The translations under genes were made by a program, and so were the position numbers. The notes below the pieces were generated by a model. It worked only from the letters and a program-made list of their open reading frames with translations. It was not told the origin of the DNA and did no database searches. From the NCBI RefSeq assembly GCF_016865235.1, contig NZ_CP064030.1, positions 124,001-188,000 of the forward strand: a DNA stretch of 64,000 nucleotides, read 5' to 3'. Below, in pieces: positions 1 through 13,097 of the stretch. This DNA comes from Dyella caseinilytica (lineage in GTDB: Bacteria > Pseudomonadota > Gammaproteobacteria > Xanthomonadales > Rhodanobacteraceae). Numbering within the stretch: the stretch's first letter is position 1; every line of letters starts with the position of its first letter.

Positions 1-359
1 ACGCGACCCTTGATCGGGGCGCCGACCAGCACACCACCTTCGCCGTGATCCTTCGCTTCCTTGCGGTTGTATGCCCAAGGCAGGTCGCGGCCATGTTCGT
101 CGGCCAATGCCATAGCCGTGGCGGCCGCGAGCGCGATGCCCTTGTAGGCAGGGCCGAACAGCATGTCCACTTCCAGCCCGGAGTTCACCACGGCAGCGGC
201 ATAGGCGCGACCCAGGCGGGCCAGTGCAGCGCCGGAGTCGATCCTGCCCATGTTGAAGAAATAGGGACTCAGGCGGCCGGATTTGAGTGTGAATTCGCCA
301 AAACGCAGCACATCGCGCTGCAGGGTCAGTTCGATGAATTCGCGCTGGTAGTCATGCAT
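1..359 (-). CDS. pyrE: Orotate phosphoribosyltransferase, 3' part outside window
   Basis: The enzyme joins orotate to PRPP to make OMP in pyrimidine synthesis. The first 119 residues are present. The N-terminus [13 protein letters not shown] closely resembles PyrE of enterobacteria and pseudomonads. The loop [11 protein letters not shown] at residues 99-109 carries the catalytic Lys/His set. The PRPP-binding loop lies beyond the window edge. The ATG at 359 is chosen because it gives the family N-terminus. The gene is divergent from the exonuclease III gene at 555, the same neighbourhood as pyrE-crc in Pseudomonas. Confidence 0.95.
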   Translation of the reverse strand, partial: MHDYQREFIELTLQRDVLRFGEFTLKSGRLSPYFFNMGRIDSGAALARLGRAYAAAVVNSGLEVDMLFGPAYKGIALAAATAMALADEHGRDLPWAYNRKEAKDHGEGGVLVGAPIKGR

Positions 360-554
360 GGCGGTTTCTTGCGAGCAGATAAAGTGGCCATGTTACAAGT
401 TTTGTTCGACGGCAGCTCGGGAATAACGGATGCAGCGCGCTTTACAACAACGAAGCTGGCCAATCACGGTGAGGCCAGGGCGGGCATGAAAAAAGCGCCT
501 ATCCATGTCACCCGCGCGTGATTGCTATCATGGCCAGAGACACAAGGAACGCCC

Positions 555-1325
555 ATGCGCATTATAAGCCTGAACGCCAACGGCATCCGCTCCGCCGCGA
601 ACAAAGGAGTCTTCGACTGGCTGCACAAGCAGAAGGCGGATGTGGTTTGCCTGCAGGAGACCAAGGCGCAGGAGGATCAGCTCACTGATCCGATGTTCCG
701 TCCCGACGGGCACCACTGCTTCTATCGCGACGCCACCAGCAAGAAGGGCTACAGCGGCGTGGCGATTTACGCCAAGCGCGAACCGGACAAGGTGCTGACC
801 GAACTTGGCTGGGACGAATTTGATAACGAGGGTCGTTACATCGAGGCGCGCTTCGGCAATCTGAGCGTGGTGTCGTTGTACGTGCCCTCGGGTTCGTCGG
901 GTGACGAGCGGCAGCAATTCAAGTTCAAGGCGATGGAGTGGATCACGCCGATCTTCGACAAGTGGCTCAAGAGCAAGCGCGACTACGTTATCTGCGGCGA
1001 TTGGAACATTGTTCATACCAAGGACGACATCAAGAACTGGACTTCGAACCAGAAAAATTCCGGCTGCTTGCCGGAAGAACGTGCTTGGTTGGACCTGCTG
1101 TTCAAGAAAAAGGGCTGGGTGGACAGCTTTCGCGCACTGAAGCCCGAAGCGGTGGAATACACCTGGTGGTCCAATCGCGGACGTGCCCGCGAGAACAACG
1201 TGGGTTGGCGCATCGATTACCAGGTGGTGACGCCGTCGCTGCGCGATCGCCTCAAACACTGCTCGATCTATCGCGACGAACGTTTCTCCGACCACGCGCC
1301 GTACACGGTCGATTATGCCGACTGA
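555..1325 (+). CDS. xth: Exodeoxyribonuclease III (AP endonuclease), Crc/XthA family
   Basis: A 256-residue EEP-family nuclease, expected to cut DNA at abasic sites and degrade 3' ends in base-excision repair. Catalytic residues are intact: N7/N9 (LNANG), E35 (LQETK), D149 and N151 (GDWNI), D221 (RIDYQ), D246-H247 (SDHAP). The start at 555 follows AAGGAA and begins MRIISLNANG; an upstream extension to 522 lacks family similarity. It sits divergent to pyrE, where Pseudomonas has the RNA-binding regulator Crc. Crc, as I recall it, has lost the GDxN and SDH residues, so this copy reads as an enzyme. Its last 11 bases overlap the start of ampG, suggesting co-translation. Confidence 0.9.
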   Translation: MRIISLNANGIRSAANKGVFDWLHKQKADVVCLQETKAQEDQLTDPMFRPDGHHCFYRDATSKKGYSGVAIYAKREPDKVLTELGWDEFDNEGRYIEARFGNLSVVSLYVPSGSSGDERQQFKFKAMEWITPIFDKWLKSKRDYVICGDWNIVHTKDDIKNWTSNQKNSGCLPEERAWLDLLFKKKGWVDSFRALKPEAVEYTWWSNRGRARENNVGWRIDYQVVTPSLRDRLKHCSIYRDERFSDHAPYTVDYAD

Positions 1326-2616
1326 GTCCGGATCGCCGGCCTCGCACAAGTCATCTATCTGGCAAGCGTTCTCGCAGCCTGCCGCATGGACCATGTGCCT
1401 GCTCGGGTTTTCCTCCGGACTGCCGTTTCTGTTGGTGTCTTACACGTTGTCGTTCTGGCTGAAACAAAACGACATCGTACTGAAGGACATCACGATGATC
1501 GCCAGCGCCGGCATGACTTACGCGTTCAAGTTCGTATGGGCGCCGTTGCTGGACCACTGGCGGCTGCCGCTGCTTACTCGCCTGGGACAGCGTCGTGGAT
1601 GGTTGCTGCTTGCTCAGCTCGGCGTGATAGCCGGCTTGTTGGCGATGGCTGCGCTGACACCGCATCAATTGCCGATGTTCGTGGCGGTGACGCTGCTCGT
1701 CGCCTTCATGGGAGCCACACAGGATATCGCTATTGATGCATACCGCATCGAAATCGCGCCGCCCTCGGCGCAGGGTGCCCTTGTTGCGACTTATTCGCTC
1801 GGTTACCGGCTCGGTCTGCTGGTTTCCGGCGCGCTCGCCTTGATCTTGGCTGACCATATTGGTTGGGCACAGATCTACGTGTTGATGGCGACGGGGATGG
1901 TGATTCCAGTGATTACTACCTTAAAGATGCGCGAGCCCGCGGTGCTTCGTCTTTCGCCGTCGTCATGGCGGGAAGCCATGCGTGAGAGCGTGATTGATCC
2001 GTTCGCTGATTTCTTCCGGCGCTACGGTTGGGCCATCGCCCTGTTGACCTTGCTCTTCATCCTGCTGTTCAAGATTCCGGAGCAGGCGATCATCGGTGGT
2101 GTGATGGGTCCGTTTTATCGCGACATGGGCTTTTCCAATACCGAAATCGGCGCAGTCACCAAGATTTACGGCATCTGGATCGGCATCGTTGGTGCATTCG
2201 CCGGCGGCGCGGCGGTAGCGCGCTGGGGGGCTTGGCGATCTCTCGGCGGATGCATTGTGCTCGGCGCGATCAGTAATTTGCTTTATCTGTTACTGGTCGC
2301 TCATCCAGGTCATCTGGCCATGCTGACCTTGGCCATTTCCGGGCAGAACTTCTTCGAAGCCATGCTCGGGCCGCCGACCGTCGCGTTTCTTTCCATGCTG
2401 GTGAATCGCCAGCACACAGCAACACAGTATGCATTGCTGAGTTCACTGGTGAACTTGTCCGGCAAGGTACTTGGGTTCTTCGCCGGCAGCATCGTGACCC
2501 TGATGGGCTACGGTGGGTATTTCATCATCACCGTGTTCTCGGTAATACCGGCGATGCTGCTCTTCGCCTGCCTGTGGAGGCGCTTCAGCAAGGAAGATCT
2601 CGCGCTTTCCGGCTGA
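1315..2616 (+). CDS. ampG: AmpG-family muropeptide permease (MFS)
   Basis: A 433-residue major facilitator with about 12 hydrophobic segments. AmpG imports GlcNAc-anhydroMurNAc peptides from the periplasm for murein recycling and beta-lactamase induction. Family hallmarks include an early FSSGLPFLL segment, GATQDIAIDAYRIE around residue 135-148, and a late helix containing GYGGYFIITV. The ATG at 1315 lies inside the 3' end of the exonuclease gene. The placement near anmK (3058-4185) and a murein endopeptidase supports a cell-wall recycling role. No ampD or ampC is seen nearby. Confidence 0.88.
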   Translation: MPTESGSPASHKSSIWQAFSQPAAWTMCLLGFSSGLPFLLVSYTLSFWLKQNDIVLKDITMIASAGMTYAFKFVWAPLLDHWRLPLLTRLGQRRGWLLLAQLGVIAGLLAMAALTPHQLPMFVAVTLLVAFMGATQDIAIDAYRIEIAPPSAQGALVATYSLGYRLGLLVSGALALILADHIGWAQIYVLMATGMVIPVITTLKMREPAVLRLSPSSWREAMRESVIDPFADFFRRYGWAIALLTLLFILLFKIPEQAIIGGVMGPFYRDMGFSNTEIGAVTKIYGIWIGIVGAFAGGAAVARWGAWRSLGGCIVLGAISNLLYLLLVAHPGHLAMLTLAISGQNFFEAMLGPPTVAFLSMLVNRQHTATQYALLSSLVNLSGKVLGFFAGSIVTLMGYGGYFIITVFSVIPAMLLFACLWRRFSKEDLALSG

Positions 2617-2751
2617 ACGAAAACTGGCTCGCAAACACGTTCACACCCCGAGTGCGAACTGGCCCACGAATCGCTGCGATGCCCATTGCGGGCGTCCACG
2701 CGGTTGGCGAGGATCGGCACACAGGGGCTACGTGGCACGGAGTGGAGCCAT

Positions 2752-3057
2752 ATGCCGGATATCATGATCCGTCACATCGATCGACTGATGGCAGAGCGCA
2801 TCAAAGTGCTGGCCAAAGAACGCCAGTGGTCGATCAACGACGTAGTGCTGCAGGCATTGCGGCATGGGTTGGGCGTCTCGGAAAGCAACAACTTGCTCGC
2901 CGAGAACCTGCGCGAATCGCGGGATCTGTCGGACGCGGTCGGACATTGGGATGCCGGCGAACGAGCGGCTTTCCAGGAAGCGATGCAGGCGCTCACGGTC
3001 GCGCGGTCGGAGCAATTGGCTCCACTGAATCGCCCGGTCAGCGAACTGCTTGAGTGA
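2752..3057 (+). CDS. Small ribbon-helix-helix (Arc/CopG-like) protein
   Basis: A 101-residue protein. Residues 1-45 (MPDIMIRHIDRLMAERIKVL then a KERQWSINDVVLQALRHGLG stretch) fit a ribbon-helix-helix DNA-binding fold as in Arc or FitA-type antitoxins: a beta strand with MIRHID, then two helices. The ATG at 2752 is preceded by GGAGCC and is preferred to an upstream in-frame start at 2686. The stop at 3057 abuts the anmK stop at 3058 on the other strand. No PIN-domain or other toxin partner is adjacent, so a toxin-antitoxin role is not supported. A stand-alone regulator is the simpler reading. Confidence 0.65.
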   Translation: MPDIMIRHIDRLMAERIKVLAKERQWSINDVVLQALRHGLGVSESNNLLAENLRESRDLSDAVGHWDAGERAAFQEAMQALTVARSEQLAPLNRPVSELLE

Positions 3058-4185
3058 TCAATGGGACGCGCGCGGTGCCGGATAGACGGCACCCAGTACG
3101 CGTGGACCGCGTGCGCCTGTCACCGCCGGCAGATTGCCCGGCAACCCGAGCAGCCGTTGTCTTGCCAGCCAGGCGAAGGCGGTAGCTTCCAGATAATCGG
3201 GATCGACACCGTACACCGCAGTACTGTTTAACGCACGCGGCTGCAGCTGTTCGCGCAAACGCTGCACCAGTGCGCCGTTGTGTACGCCGCCACCACAGAG
3301 CAATACGTCCGTTGCATCGCGAGCATGTCGATGGATCGATTCCGCCACGCTTCGCGCCGTGAGTTCCAGCAGCGTCGCCTGAACATCAGCGGGCGATAGC
3401 GAGAAGCCATCGAGCTGCGCATCCAGCCAGCCAAGGTGGAAATGCTCGCGTCCGGTGCTTTTGGGTGGTGGCAAGGCGAAGTACGGATCGCTCAGCAGGC
3501 GTGTGAGCAAGGCTTCATCGATACGGCCGCTTGCAGCGAACGCGCCGTCACGATCAAACGCTTCGCCGCGGTGACGCAGACACCAGGCGTCCATCAGTCC
3601 GTTGGCCGGGCCGGTGTCGAAGCCGGAGACGTGGCCGTTGGCGGCAAGTACCGTGATATTGGCGATGCCACCAAGGTTGAGCACGACACGCGTGTGATCG
3701 GGATGGGCGAGCAGCATGGTATGCACGGCAGGCAGCAGCGGCGCGCCTTGGCCGGCGGCGGCTACGTCGGCGCGGCGAAAATCGGCAACCACATCAATGC
3801 CACAACGCTCGGCGATCACGCTGGCGTCGCCAATTTGCAAGGTAAAGGGATGTTCGCCGCTAGGGCGGTGACGAATCGTCTGGCCGTGTGAGCCGATCGC
3901 GCGCACGTTTGCGGCAGGTGTATCGCTTCGTGCGAGTAGCTGCCCGACAGCCTCAGCAAATATCTGGCCGATCGCCACATCGAGCCGGCCGTAAGCGTCG
4001 AGATCGAGCCGGATCTCGTCCTGGGCGACACTTAGGATTTGTGCACGCAACGCATCGGGCCACGGATGCGTAAGCGCATGCACTAACTGCGGACGATCCT
4101 GCTCGAAACGCACCAGCGCGGCATCGATGCCGTCAGCGCTGGTGCCGGAGATCAGCCCGATGTAGAGCCCCGACGCGTCCTCCAT
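3058..4185 (-). CDS. anmK: Anhydro-N-acetylmuramic acid kinase
   Basis: A 375-residue ASKHA-fold kinase that opens and phosphorylates 1,6-anhydro-MurNAc to MurNAc-6-P during cytoplasmic murein recycling. The signature IGLISGTSADGIDAALV at residues 9-25 is the ATP-binding motif of the family. An FDTGPANGLMDAWC block and LCGGGVHNGALVQRL near the C-terminus are typical. The ATG at 4185 is chosen; an in-frame TTG at 4197 overlaps the stop of the upstream peptidase gene and could be the coupled start. With ampG on the opposite strand it completes an import-and-phosphorylate pair. Confidence 0.93.
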   Translation of the reverse strand: MEDASGLYIGLISGTSADGIDAALVRFEQDRPQLVHALTHPWPDALRAQILSVAQDEIRLDLDAYGRLDVAIGQIFAEAVGQLLARSDTPAANVRAIGSHGQTIRHRPSGEHPFTLQIGDASVIAERCGIDVVADFRRADVAAAGQGAPLLPAVHTMLLAHPDHTRVVLNLGGIANITVLAANGHVSGFDTGPANGLMDAWCLRHRGEAFDRDGAFAASGRIDEALLTRLLSDPYFALPPPKSTGREHFHLGWLDAQLDGFSLSPADVQATLLELTARSVAESIHRHARDATDVLLCGGGVHNGALVQRLREQLQPRALNSTAVYGVDPDYLEATAFAWLARQRLLGLPGNLPAVTGARGPRVLGAVYPAPRASH

Positions 4186-4193
4186 ACGCCGGC

Positions 4194-5645
4194 TCAATCG
4201 TCGCTGCGCGTGGTGGATTGGGCACGCGCGAGTTTGTAGTTGTTGTCGATTTCCATCAGGCGCGCCAACTGAGGTTTCACCACGCCGGCCTGGAACTGCG
4301 CCATCTGCGGTCCGGGCAGCGGCTCGGGCTTGGGCAGGGTGACGGTTTGCGGATTGCGCTGCACGCCATCGACACGGAATTCATAGTGCAGGTGCGGGCC
4401 GGTGGCGAGACCGGTCATGCCGACATAGCCGATGATGTCACCCTGGCGCACGTGCTGGCCGATACGCTCAGTGGCGAAGCGCGACATATGCCCGTAGGCC
4501 GTGCTGATGTGCGAATCGTGCTGGATGATGACGAAGTTGCCGTAGCCGTTCATCCAACCGCGGAACTTGATCACGCCATCACCGGCCGCATGGATCGGCG
4601 TGCCGGTCGGCGCAGCGTAGTCCACGCCCTTATGCGCGCGCATCAGACCCAGGATCGGATGCATGCGCGCAGCGCTGAAAGGCGAGGAAATGCGGGTGAA
4701 ATCCACCGGAATGCGCAGGAAGGATTTTTGCAGCGGGCGGCCGTCTTCGCTGAACCAGCCGATGCTGCCGTCGGCGCGCTTGAAGCGATAAGCGGTATAG
4801 CGGTGGCCTTGATTGACGAATTCCGCGGCGACGATATCGCCTTCGCGCAGATAGTTGCCGTCGCGATAGACCGTGTCATAAATAACAGTAAAGCTGTCGC
4901 CCACGCGCAAATCCTGCACGAAGTCGACGTCGTATTTGAAGAGATCGGCCAGCTTGATCACCATCGCATTGCTCAGGCCAGCCTTGTTGGCGGCGGCAAA
5001 CAGCGAATCATCGATCACGCCATGGGCGATCTGTTCGCGCGTATCCACGGTGCGTGCAACGGTCGTGACGTCTGGTGTGGCGCCGTCGAGACGAATGATG
5101 GCGCGGGTGGATTCATCCTTATCGAAACGAATGCCTTCCAGGTTTCCTTGGCGGCCGATCAGGAAATCGAATTCCTCGCCCGGCTGGATGTGATGGAGCG
5201 CGGCCTTCGCATCGCCGGCGTTGTCGACCACGTGTTGAAGATCGGTAAGGCTCAGCCCTTGGCTCTGGAAAATATCGGAAAGAGTCTGTCCGGGATGGAC
5301 CTGCACGACGCGCCAGTCTTCGACCGTCGGTGCCTTGAACGTAGGGGCTTCGATCTTCGGCAGGGCAAGTGGCAGCAAGGTGTGCTCAACCGGCGGGGTG
5401 GCGAGCGGCTTCATCGCTGTCGCCCAGGCCGGAATCAGAAGGCCGGAAAGCACCGTGATCAACAACGCCGTCGCCGCCAACATCCAGCGTTCGCGATGCC
5501 AATGAATAGGCGGCTGCTCGCCTCCGGTCTGTCGGTTGAACGACCAGTGGGCGCAGTGCTGATAGAAGTGAGAGTGGCGATGCTGTGCCTTGCGGCGGAT
5601 GGCCTGTTTGCGTGCGATGCGCGCGTCTTGCTTACCGGTGGTCAT
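4194..5645 (-). CDS. M23-family murein DD-endopeptidase with LysM-like domain (MepM type)
   Basis: A 483-residue membrane-anchored zinc peptidase predicted to cut peptide cross-links of peptidoglycan. A basic cytoplasmic N-terminus is followed by one transmembrane segment (about 55-74). An OapA/LysM-like domain follows (VQVHPGQTLSDIF, about 112-165). The C-terminal M23 domain has zinc ligands H338 and D342 (AHKGVDYAAP) and H418-x-H420 (GPHLHYEF). The ATG at 5645 is preferred to the GTG just before it. The stop overlaps the anmK upstream region, so the two are probably co-transcribed, linking wall cleavage with recycling. Confidence 0.9.
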   Translation of the reverse strand: MTTGKQDARIARKQAIRRKAQHRHSHFYQHCAHWSFNRQTGGEQPPIHWHRERWMLAATALLITVLSGLLIPAWATAMKPLATPPVEHTLLPLALPKIEAPTFKAPTVEDWRVVQVHPGQTLSDIFQSQGLSLTDLQHVVDNAGDAKAALHHIQPGEEFDFLIGRQGNLEGIRFDKDESTRAIIRLDGATPDVTTVARTVDTREQIAHGVIDDSLFAAANKAGLSNAMVIKLADLFKYDVDFVQDLRVGDSFTVIYDTVYRDGNYLREGDIVAAEFVNQGHRYTAYRFKRADGSIGWFSEDGRPLQKSFLRIPVDFTRISSPFSAARMHPILGLMRAHKGVDYAAPTGTPIHAAGDGVIKFRGWMNGYGNFVIIQHDSHISTAYGHMSRFATERIGQHVRQGDIIGYVGMTGLATGPHLHYEFRVDGVQRNPQTVTLPKPEPLPGPQMAQFQAGVVKPQLARLMEIDNNYKLARAQSTTRSDD

Positions 5646-5855
5646 CACATGAGACCTTATTCTTCTTAATCATTCCGACCACACCCCTGCGGTACAAAGT
5701 ATCAATTGCCGCGTACCATAACGACCTTGTGCAAATCGCGTCAACGCCTTTTCCATCAAGGGTTTGCGTGATCTTTCCGGTTAACGCACAATTAACGCCC
5801 AAGAGGGCGGCCATCACTTTATTGGCTGCCTAGACAACCATTCCACGAGGACGAC

Positions 5856-7067
5856 ATGAGCGAGCTTGAGCAGGCGCTGGCTACCATTGCGCGCGGCGCT
5901 GACGAGATCATCAAGCAGGAAGAACTGGCCGCACGGCTCAAGCTAGGCCGCCCCCTGCGCATCAAGGCGGGTTTCGACCCGACCGCGCCGGATCTGCACC
6001 TGGGGCACACCGTACTGCTCAATAAAATGCGCCAGTTCCAGGACCTGGGGCACACGGTGATCTTCCTGATCGGCGATTTCACGGGGATGATCGGCGACCC
6101 CACCGGCAAGAACGTCACGCGTAAGCCATTGACTCGCGAGGATGTGTTGGCCAACGCAGAGACCTACGCCGAGCAGGTCTACAAGGTATTGGACCGGGAA
6201 AAAACCGAGCTGCGCTTCAATTCCGAATGGTTCGGCCAGATGACTGCGGCCGACATGATCCGGCTCGCCGCCCAGCACACCGTGGCGCGCATGCTCGAGC
6301 GCGACGATTTCGCCAAGCGCTACGCCGCGCAGCAACCCATCGCCATTCATGAGTTCCTCTATCCGCTGGTGCAGGGCTACGACTCGGTGGCGCTCAAGTG
6401 CGACGTTGAGCTCGGTGGCACCGACCAGAAGTTCAACCTGTTGATGGGGCGCGCCCTGCAGGAACATCACGGGCAGCCTCCGCAGATCGTGCTGACCATG
6501 CCTCTGCTCGAGGGGCTGGATGGTGTCAACAAGATGTCCAAGTCGCTGGGCAACTACATTGGCATCAACGAGCCGGCCATCGACATCGTCACCAAGACGC
6601 TGAAGATTGGCGACGATCTCATGTGGCGCTGGTTTGAACTGCTCAGTTTCGAGACCTCACTAGACGACATCGTCCGCATGAAGCAGGAGGTGGCGAGCGG
6701 CGCACTCAATCCGCGCGACGCCAAGCTGAAGCTGGCGCGCGAACTGGCCACGCGGTTCCACAACGCTGACGAAGCCGAGAAAGCGATTGCCGGCTGGCAT
6801 GCGGTCGTGCGCGGCGAGGGTGACACCAGTCTGTTGCCACTCACGGAAATTGCCGTGCCTGTCGAGGGTCTGCGTTTGCCTGCGCTATTGACGGCGGCTG
6901 GCCTGACGCCAAGCAACGCCGAAGCGAATCGAAAACTCAAAGAACGTGCCGTGCGCATTGATGCTGAAGTGGTCGACGATGCGCAGCGTGTGTTCACGCC
7001 AGGCTTCGAAGGCGTGCTGCAGATCGGCAAGCGCAACTTCGCGCGCGTGTTGCTGACGCAGGCATAA
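5856..7067 (+). CDS. tyrS: Tyrosyl-tRNA synthetase
   Basis: A 403-residue class I aminoacyl-tRNA synthetase charging tRNA-Tyr in the cytoplasm. The HIGH motif is HLGH at residues 48-51 and the KMSKS motif is at 226-230. A tyrosine-binding segment (GGTDQKFN, 187-194) and a C-terminal S4-like RNA-binding domain (about 335-400) follow. Spacing of HIGH and KMSKS and the overall length fit the TyrRS subgroup found in many beta/gammaproteobacteria (TyrZ-like). SD GAGGA precedes the ATG. It is divergent from the M23 peptidase, with about 210 bp of shared upstream region. Confidence 0.96.
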   Translation: MSELEQALATIARGADEIIKQEELAARLKLGRPLRIKAGFDPTAPDLHLGHTVLLNKMRQFQDLGHTVIFLIGDFTGMIGDPTGKNVTRKPLTREDVLANAETYAEQVYKVLDREKTELRFNSEWFGQMTAADMIRLAAQHTVARMLERDDFAKRYAAQQPIAIHEFLYPLVQGYDSVALKCDVELGGTDQKFNLLMGRALQEHHGQPPQIVLTMPLLEGLDGVNKMSKSLGNYIGINEPAIDIVTKTLKIGDDLMWRWFELLSFETSLDDIVRMKQEVASGALNPRDAKLKLARELATRFHNADEAEKAIAGWHAVVRGEGDTSLLPLTEIAVPVEGLRLPALLTAAGLTPSNAEANRKLKERAVRIDAEVVDDAQRVFTPGFEGVLQIGKRNFARVLLTQA

Positions 7068-7073
7068 GTCGTT

Positions 7074-7096
7074 CGCGACGACGCAACGTCGTCGCG
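7074..7096 (+). terminator. GC hairpin after tyrS
   Basis: A perfect 10-bp stem (CGCGACGACG at 7074-7083, CGTCGTCGCG at 7087-7096) with a 3-base loop just after the tyrS stop. There is no U-tract, so intrinsic termination is only possible, not shown. Confidence 0.4.
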
Positions 7097-7150
7097 ATGT
7101 GTTCGTTCGAAAATAAGTTTCGCGTTAGAACAACGTCTTACGCGAATCGC

Positions 7151-7200
7151 GAAAAAAAATTAAAAAATTGCTTGCCAAAGGATGGGGGCGTGCCTAAGAT
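7151..7200 (+). promoter_or_regulatory. rRNA operon promoter P1 with UP element
   Basis: An A/T tract at 7151-7169 resembles an UP element. It is followed by -35 TTGCCA (7172-7177), 17 bases, and -10 TAAGAT (7195-7200). This is the arrangement of strong rRNA promoters. A GC-rich discriminator follows the -10 (CGCCTCCCC), as expected for stringent control. Confidence 0.7.
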
Positions 7201-7269
7201 TCGCCTCCCCGCCGCTGGCAACGCGCTTCGACGGCAACACCAACAAGCAAAATTATTTCGCTGAAGGTG

Positions 7270-7297
7270 TTGACGGACTGAAGGGACGATGTAGAAT
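7270..7297 (+). promoter_or_regulatory. rRNA operon promoter P2
   Basis: -35 TTGACG (7270-7275), a 16-base spacer and -10 TAGAAT (7292-7297), followed by GGGCGGC. It lies about 100 bp downstream of P1, as in tandem-promoter rrn operons. Confidence 0.7.
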
Positions 7298-7357
7298 GGG
7301 CGGCTCACCCGGAACGAAACGTTCACGGGACGACCTAAAGAAAGGGTCGTAAGTGAT

Positions 7358-7370
7358 TGATCTTTGACAG
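7358..7370 (+). promoter_or_regulatory. boxA antitermination element, 16S leader
   Basis: TGATCTTTGACAG resembles the NusB/NusE-binding boxA consensus (TGCTCTTTAACA). It lies in the transcribed leader between P2 and 16S. A second boxA-like element precedes 23S at 9429. Confidence 0.6.
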
Positions 7371-7430
7371 TGTGCGCAGGTGACTTGTGTGGGCGTCTTG
7401 CGTTGGAAGGGAAACCTGTCCAATAAATGC

Positions 7431-7490
7431 AAGCGTCTAACCTAAGAGTCAATTCAAAAGCTTGACGTTTTAAGGTTAGGGTAAACGCTT
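7431..7490 (+). other. Leader RNA stem upstream of 16S
   Basis: The arms AAGCGTCTAACC (7431-7442) and GGTTAGGGTAAACGCTT (7474-7490) can pair with a small bulge. The rest of the leader from P2 to 7523 holds no coding sequence. It is likely a folding or processing element of the pre-rRNA. Confidence 0.5.
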
Positions 7491-7523
7491 CAGAAAGATA
7501 GATGACTTCGGTCATCGAAAACT

Positions 7524-9070
<1,547 letters not shown>

Positions 9071-9181
9071 CGAGAACGACAGATCCTCCTCCGCAAGACG
9101 TCCACACAAGACACCTGCACATCCGCACGCTTACGGCGTGAAAAAGCGACCTCCGCAAGGAGGGCGTTTTAATAGCTTTAT

Positions 9182-9258
<77 letters not shown>

Positions 9259-9284
9259 CTATTGGGAAGCCGACCCGGACTTAC

Positions 9285-9360
9285 GGGGCCATAGCTCAGC
9301 TGGGAGAGCACCTGCTTTGCAAGCAGGGGGTCGTCGGTTCGATCCCGACTGGCTCCACCA
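9285..9360 (+). tRNA. alaT: tRNA-Ala (TGC)
   Basis: A 76-nt cloverleaf. The acceptor GGGGCCA pairs with TGGCTCC, including a G-T pair. The anticodon TGC is at 9318-9320 in CTTTGCAAG, the T-loop is GGTTCGATCCC, and CCA is encoded at the 3' end. It is the second tRNA of the 16S-23S spacer. Confidence 0.98.
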
Positions 9361-9428
9361 GTATGACCAAGCGGATGTGTAGCGCACACAAAGAGATTAG
9401 AAACGAGCTGGCGCTGAGGCCAGTATCG

Positions 9429-9440
9429 TGTTCTTTGAAA
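9429..9440 (+). promoter_or_regulatory. boxA-like element before 23S
   Basis: TGTTCTTTGAAA at 9429-9440 resembles boxA and lies in the spacer between tRNA-Ala and 23S. Many rrn operons carry a second boxA here for antitermination and RNase III/NusB recruitment. Confidence 0.55.
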
Positions 9441-9579
9441 ATGTAAACGAGTGACAAGCGTCTTGGTTTGAAACCAAACCGAGATGTGTCGTTGAGGCAA
9501 CGACGAATGCGTTGTTTGGCGAAATCCCAAGGTTCCTGAGGAGGAACGGGAATAGCCCTGAGGCGACTTGGGGTTATAT

Positions 9580-12459
<2,880 letters not shown>

Positions 12460-12575
12460 TAACCCCAAGACGCTTCGTGGCATTGTCCAACGAACCATCT
12501 CGAGACATTTCACCAGACGCTTGTCACTCGTTTACCCCTCTTGAAGCCGGCGCTGCCAGCGCTGCTTCAACCCTT

Positions 12576-12691
12576 TCCCTGGCGGCTATAGCGCTGTGGC
12601 CCCACCCGATCCCATCCCGAACTCGGAAGTGAAACGCAGCTGCGCCGATGGTAGTGTGGATTTCCATGCAAGAGTAGGTCACCGCCAGGGG
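12576..12691 (+). rRNA. rrf: 5S ribosomal RNA
   Basis: About 115 nt. The terminal helix CCCTGGCGG (12577-12585) pairs with CCGCCAGGG (12682-12690). The internal CCCACCCGATCCCATCCCGA and the GAAGTGAAACGC loop are diagnostic of 5S RNA. It is followed directly by an intrinsic terminator. Confidence 0.97.
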
Positions 12692-12700
12692 CTTTATCCT

Positions 12701-12732
12701 AAAACGCCTTCCCACCCGGGAAGGCGTTTTGC
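12701..12732 (+). terminator. Intrinsic terminator of the rRNA operon
   Basis: A 13-bp perfect stem: AAAACGCCTTCCC at 12701-12713, loop ACCC, then the complementary arm 12718-12730 ending TTTT. It sits 10 bases after 5S. Confidence 0.9.
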
Positions 12733-12780
12733 TTTGGGCGTCGCCGCGCATCCGCACCTGCAACACCTCGACAACACCGC

Positions 12781-12870
12781 ATCCCATCGTCCCGGCGCAG
12801 GCCGGGACCCTGTGCCTTCGACGCTATCCTTTAAGTCGCTAGGTCCCGGCCTGCGCCGGGACGACGGGAT
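12781..12870. repeat. REP-like palindrome pair (REPIN-type), inverted
   Basis: The arms 12781-12809 and 12842-12870 are inverted copies matching at 28 of 29 positions. Each contains the smaller palindrome TCCCGGCgcaGGCCGGGA, separated by a 32-base spacer. This is the form of REP doublets mobilised by RAYT transposases. No RAYT gene is in the window. The rest of the gap from 12871 to 13097 shows no gene or recognisable site. Confidence 0.75.
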
Positions 12871-13097
12871 GGCGAAGCACGCCGCAGTCATCGGTCATGC
12901 CAGCGCCTGCTCGCCATCGCGTAATGCATCAGCTATCGCACTTACACAGCCGTCGGCCTGAGCACTTCAATTGCGATACGATGCTTCACACGAAACAGCT
13001 GGAAAGTGAGGCCGAAAGAACGGAACGAAGGCTCGCTTATCGCCTATGATGCGCCACCGAATCAGCTCAATCGACGCATTTGCCGAGGAGAAGAGCC

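Noticed and set aside
2752..3057. Antitoxin of a toxin-antitoxin pair
   Set aside because: The ribbon-helix-helix fold fits, but the next gene is anmK on the opposite strand and no small toxin gene is adjacent.
4218..5669. A 483-codon plus-strand frame opposite the M23 peptidase gene
   Set aside because: Antisense shadow produced by high GC at third codon positions; the minus-strand product has complete M23 and LysM-like motifs.
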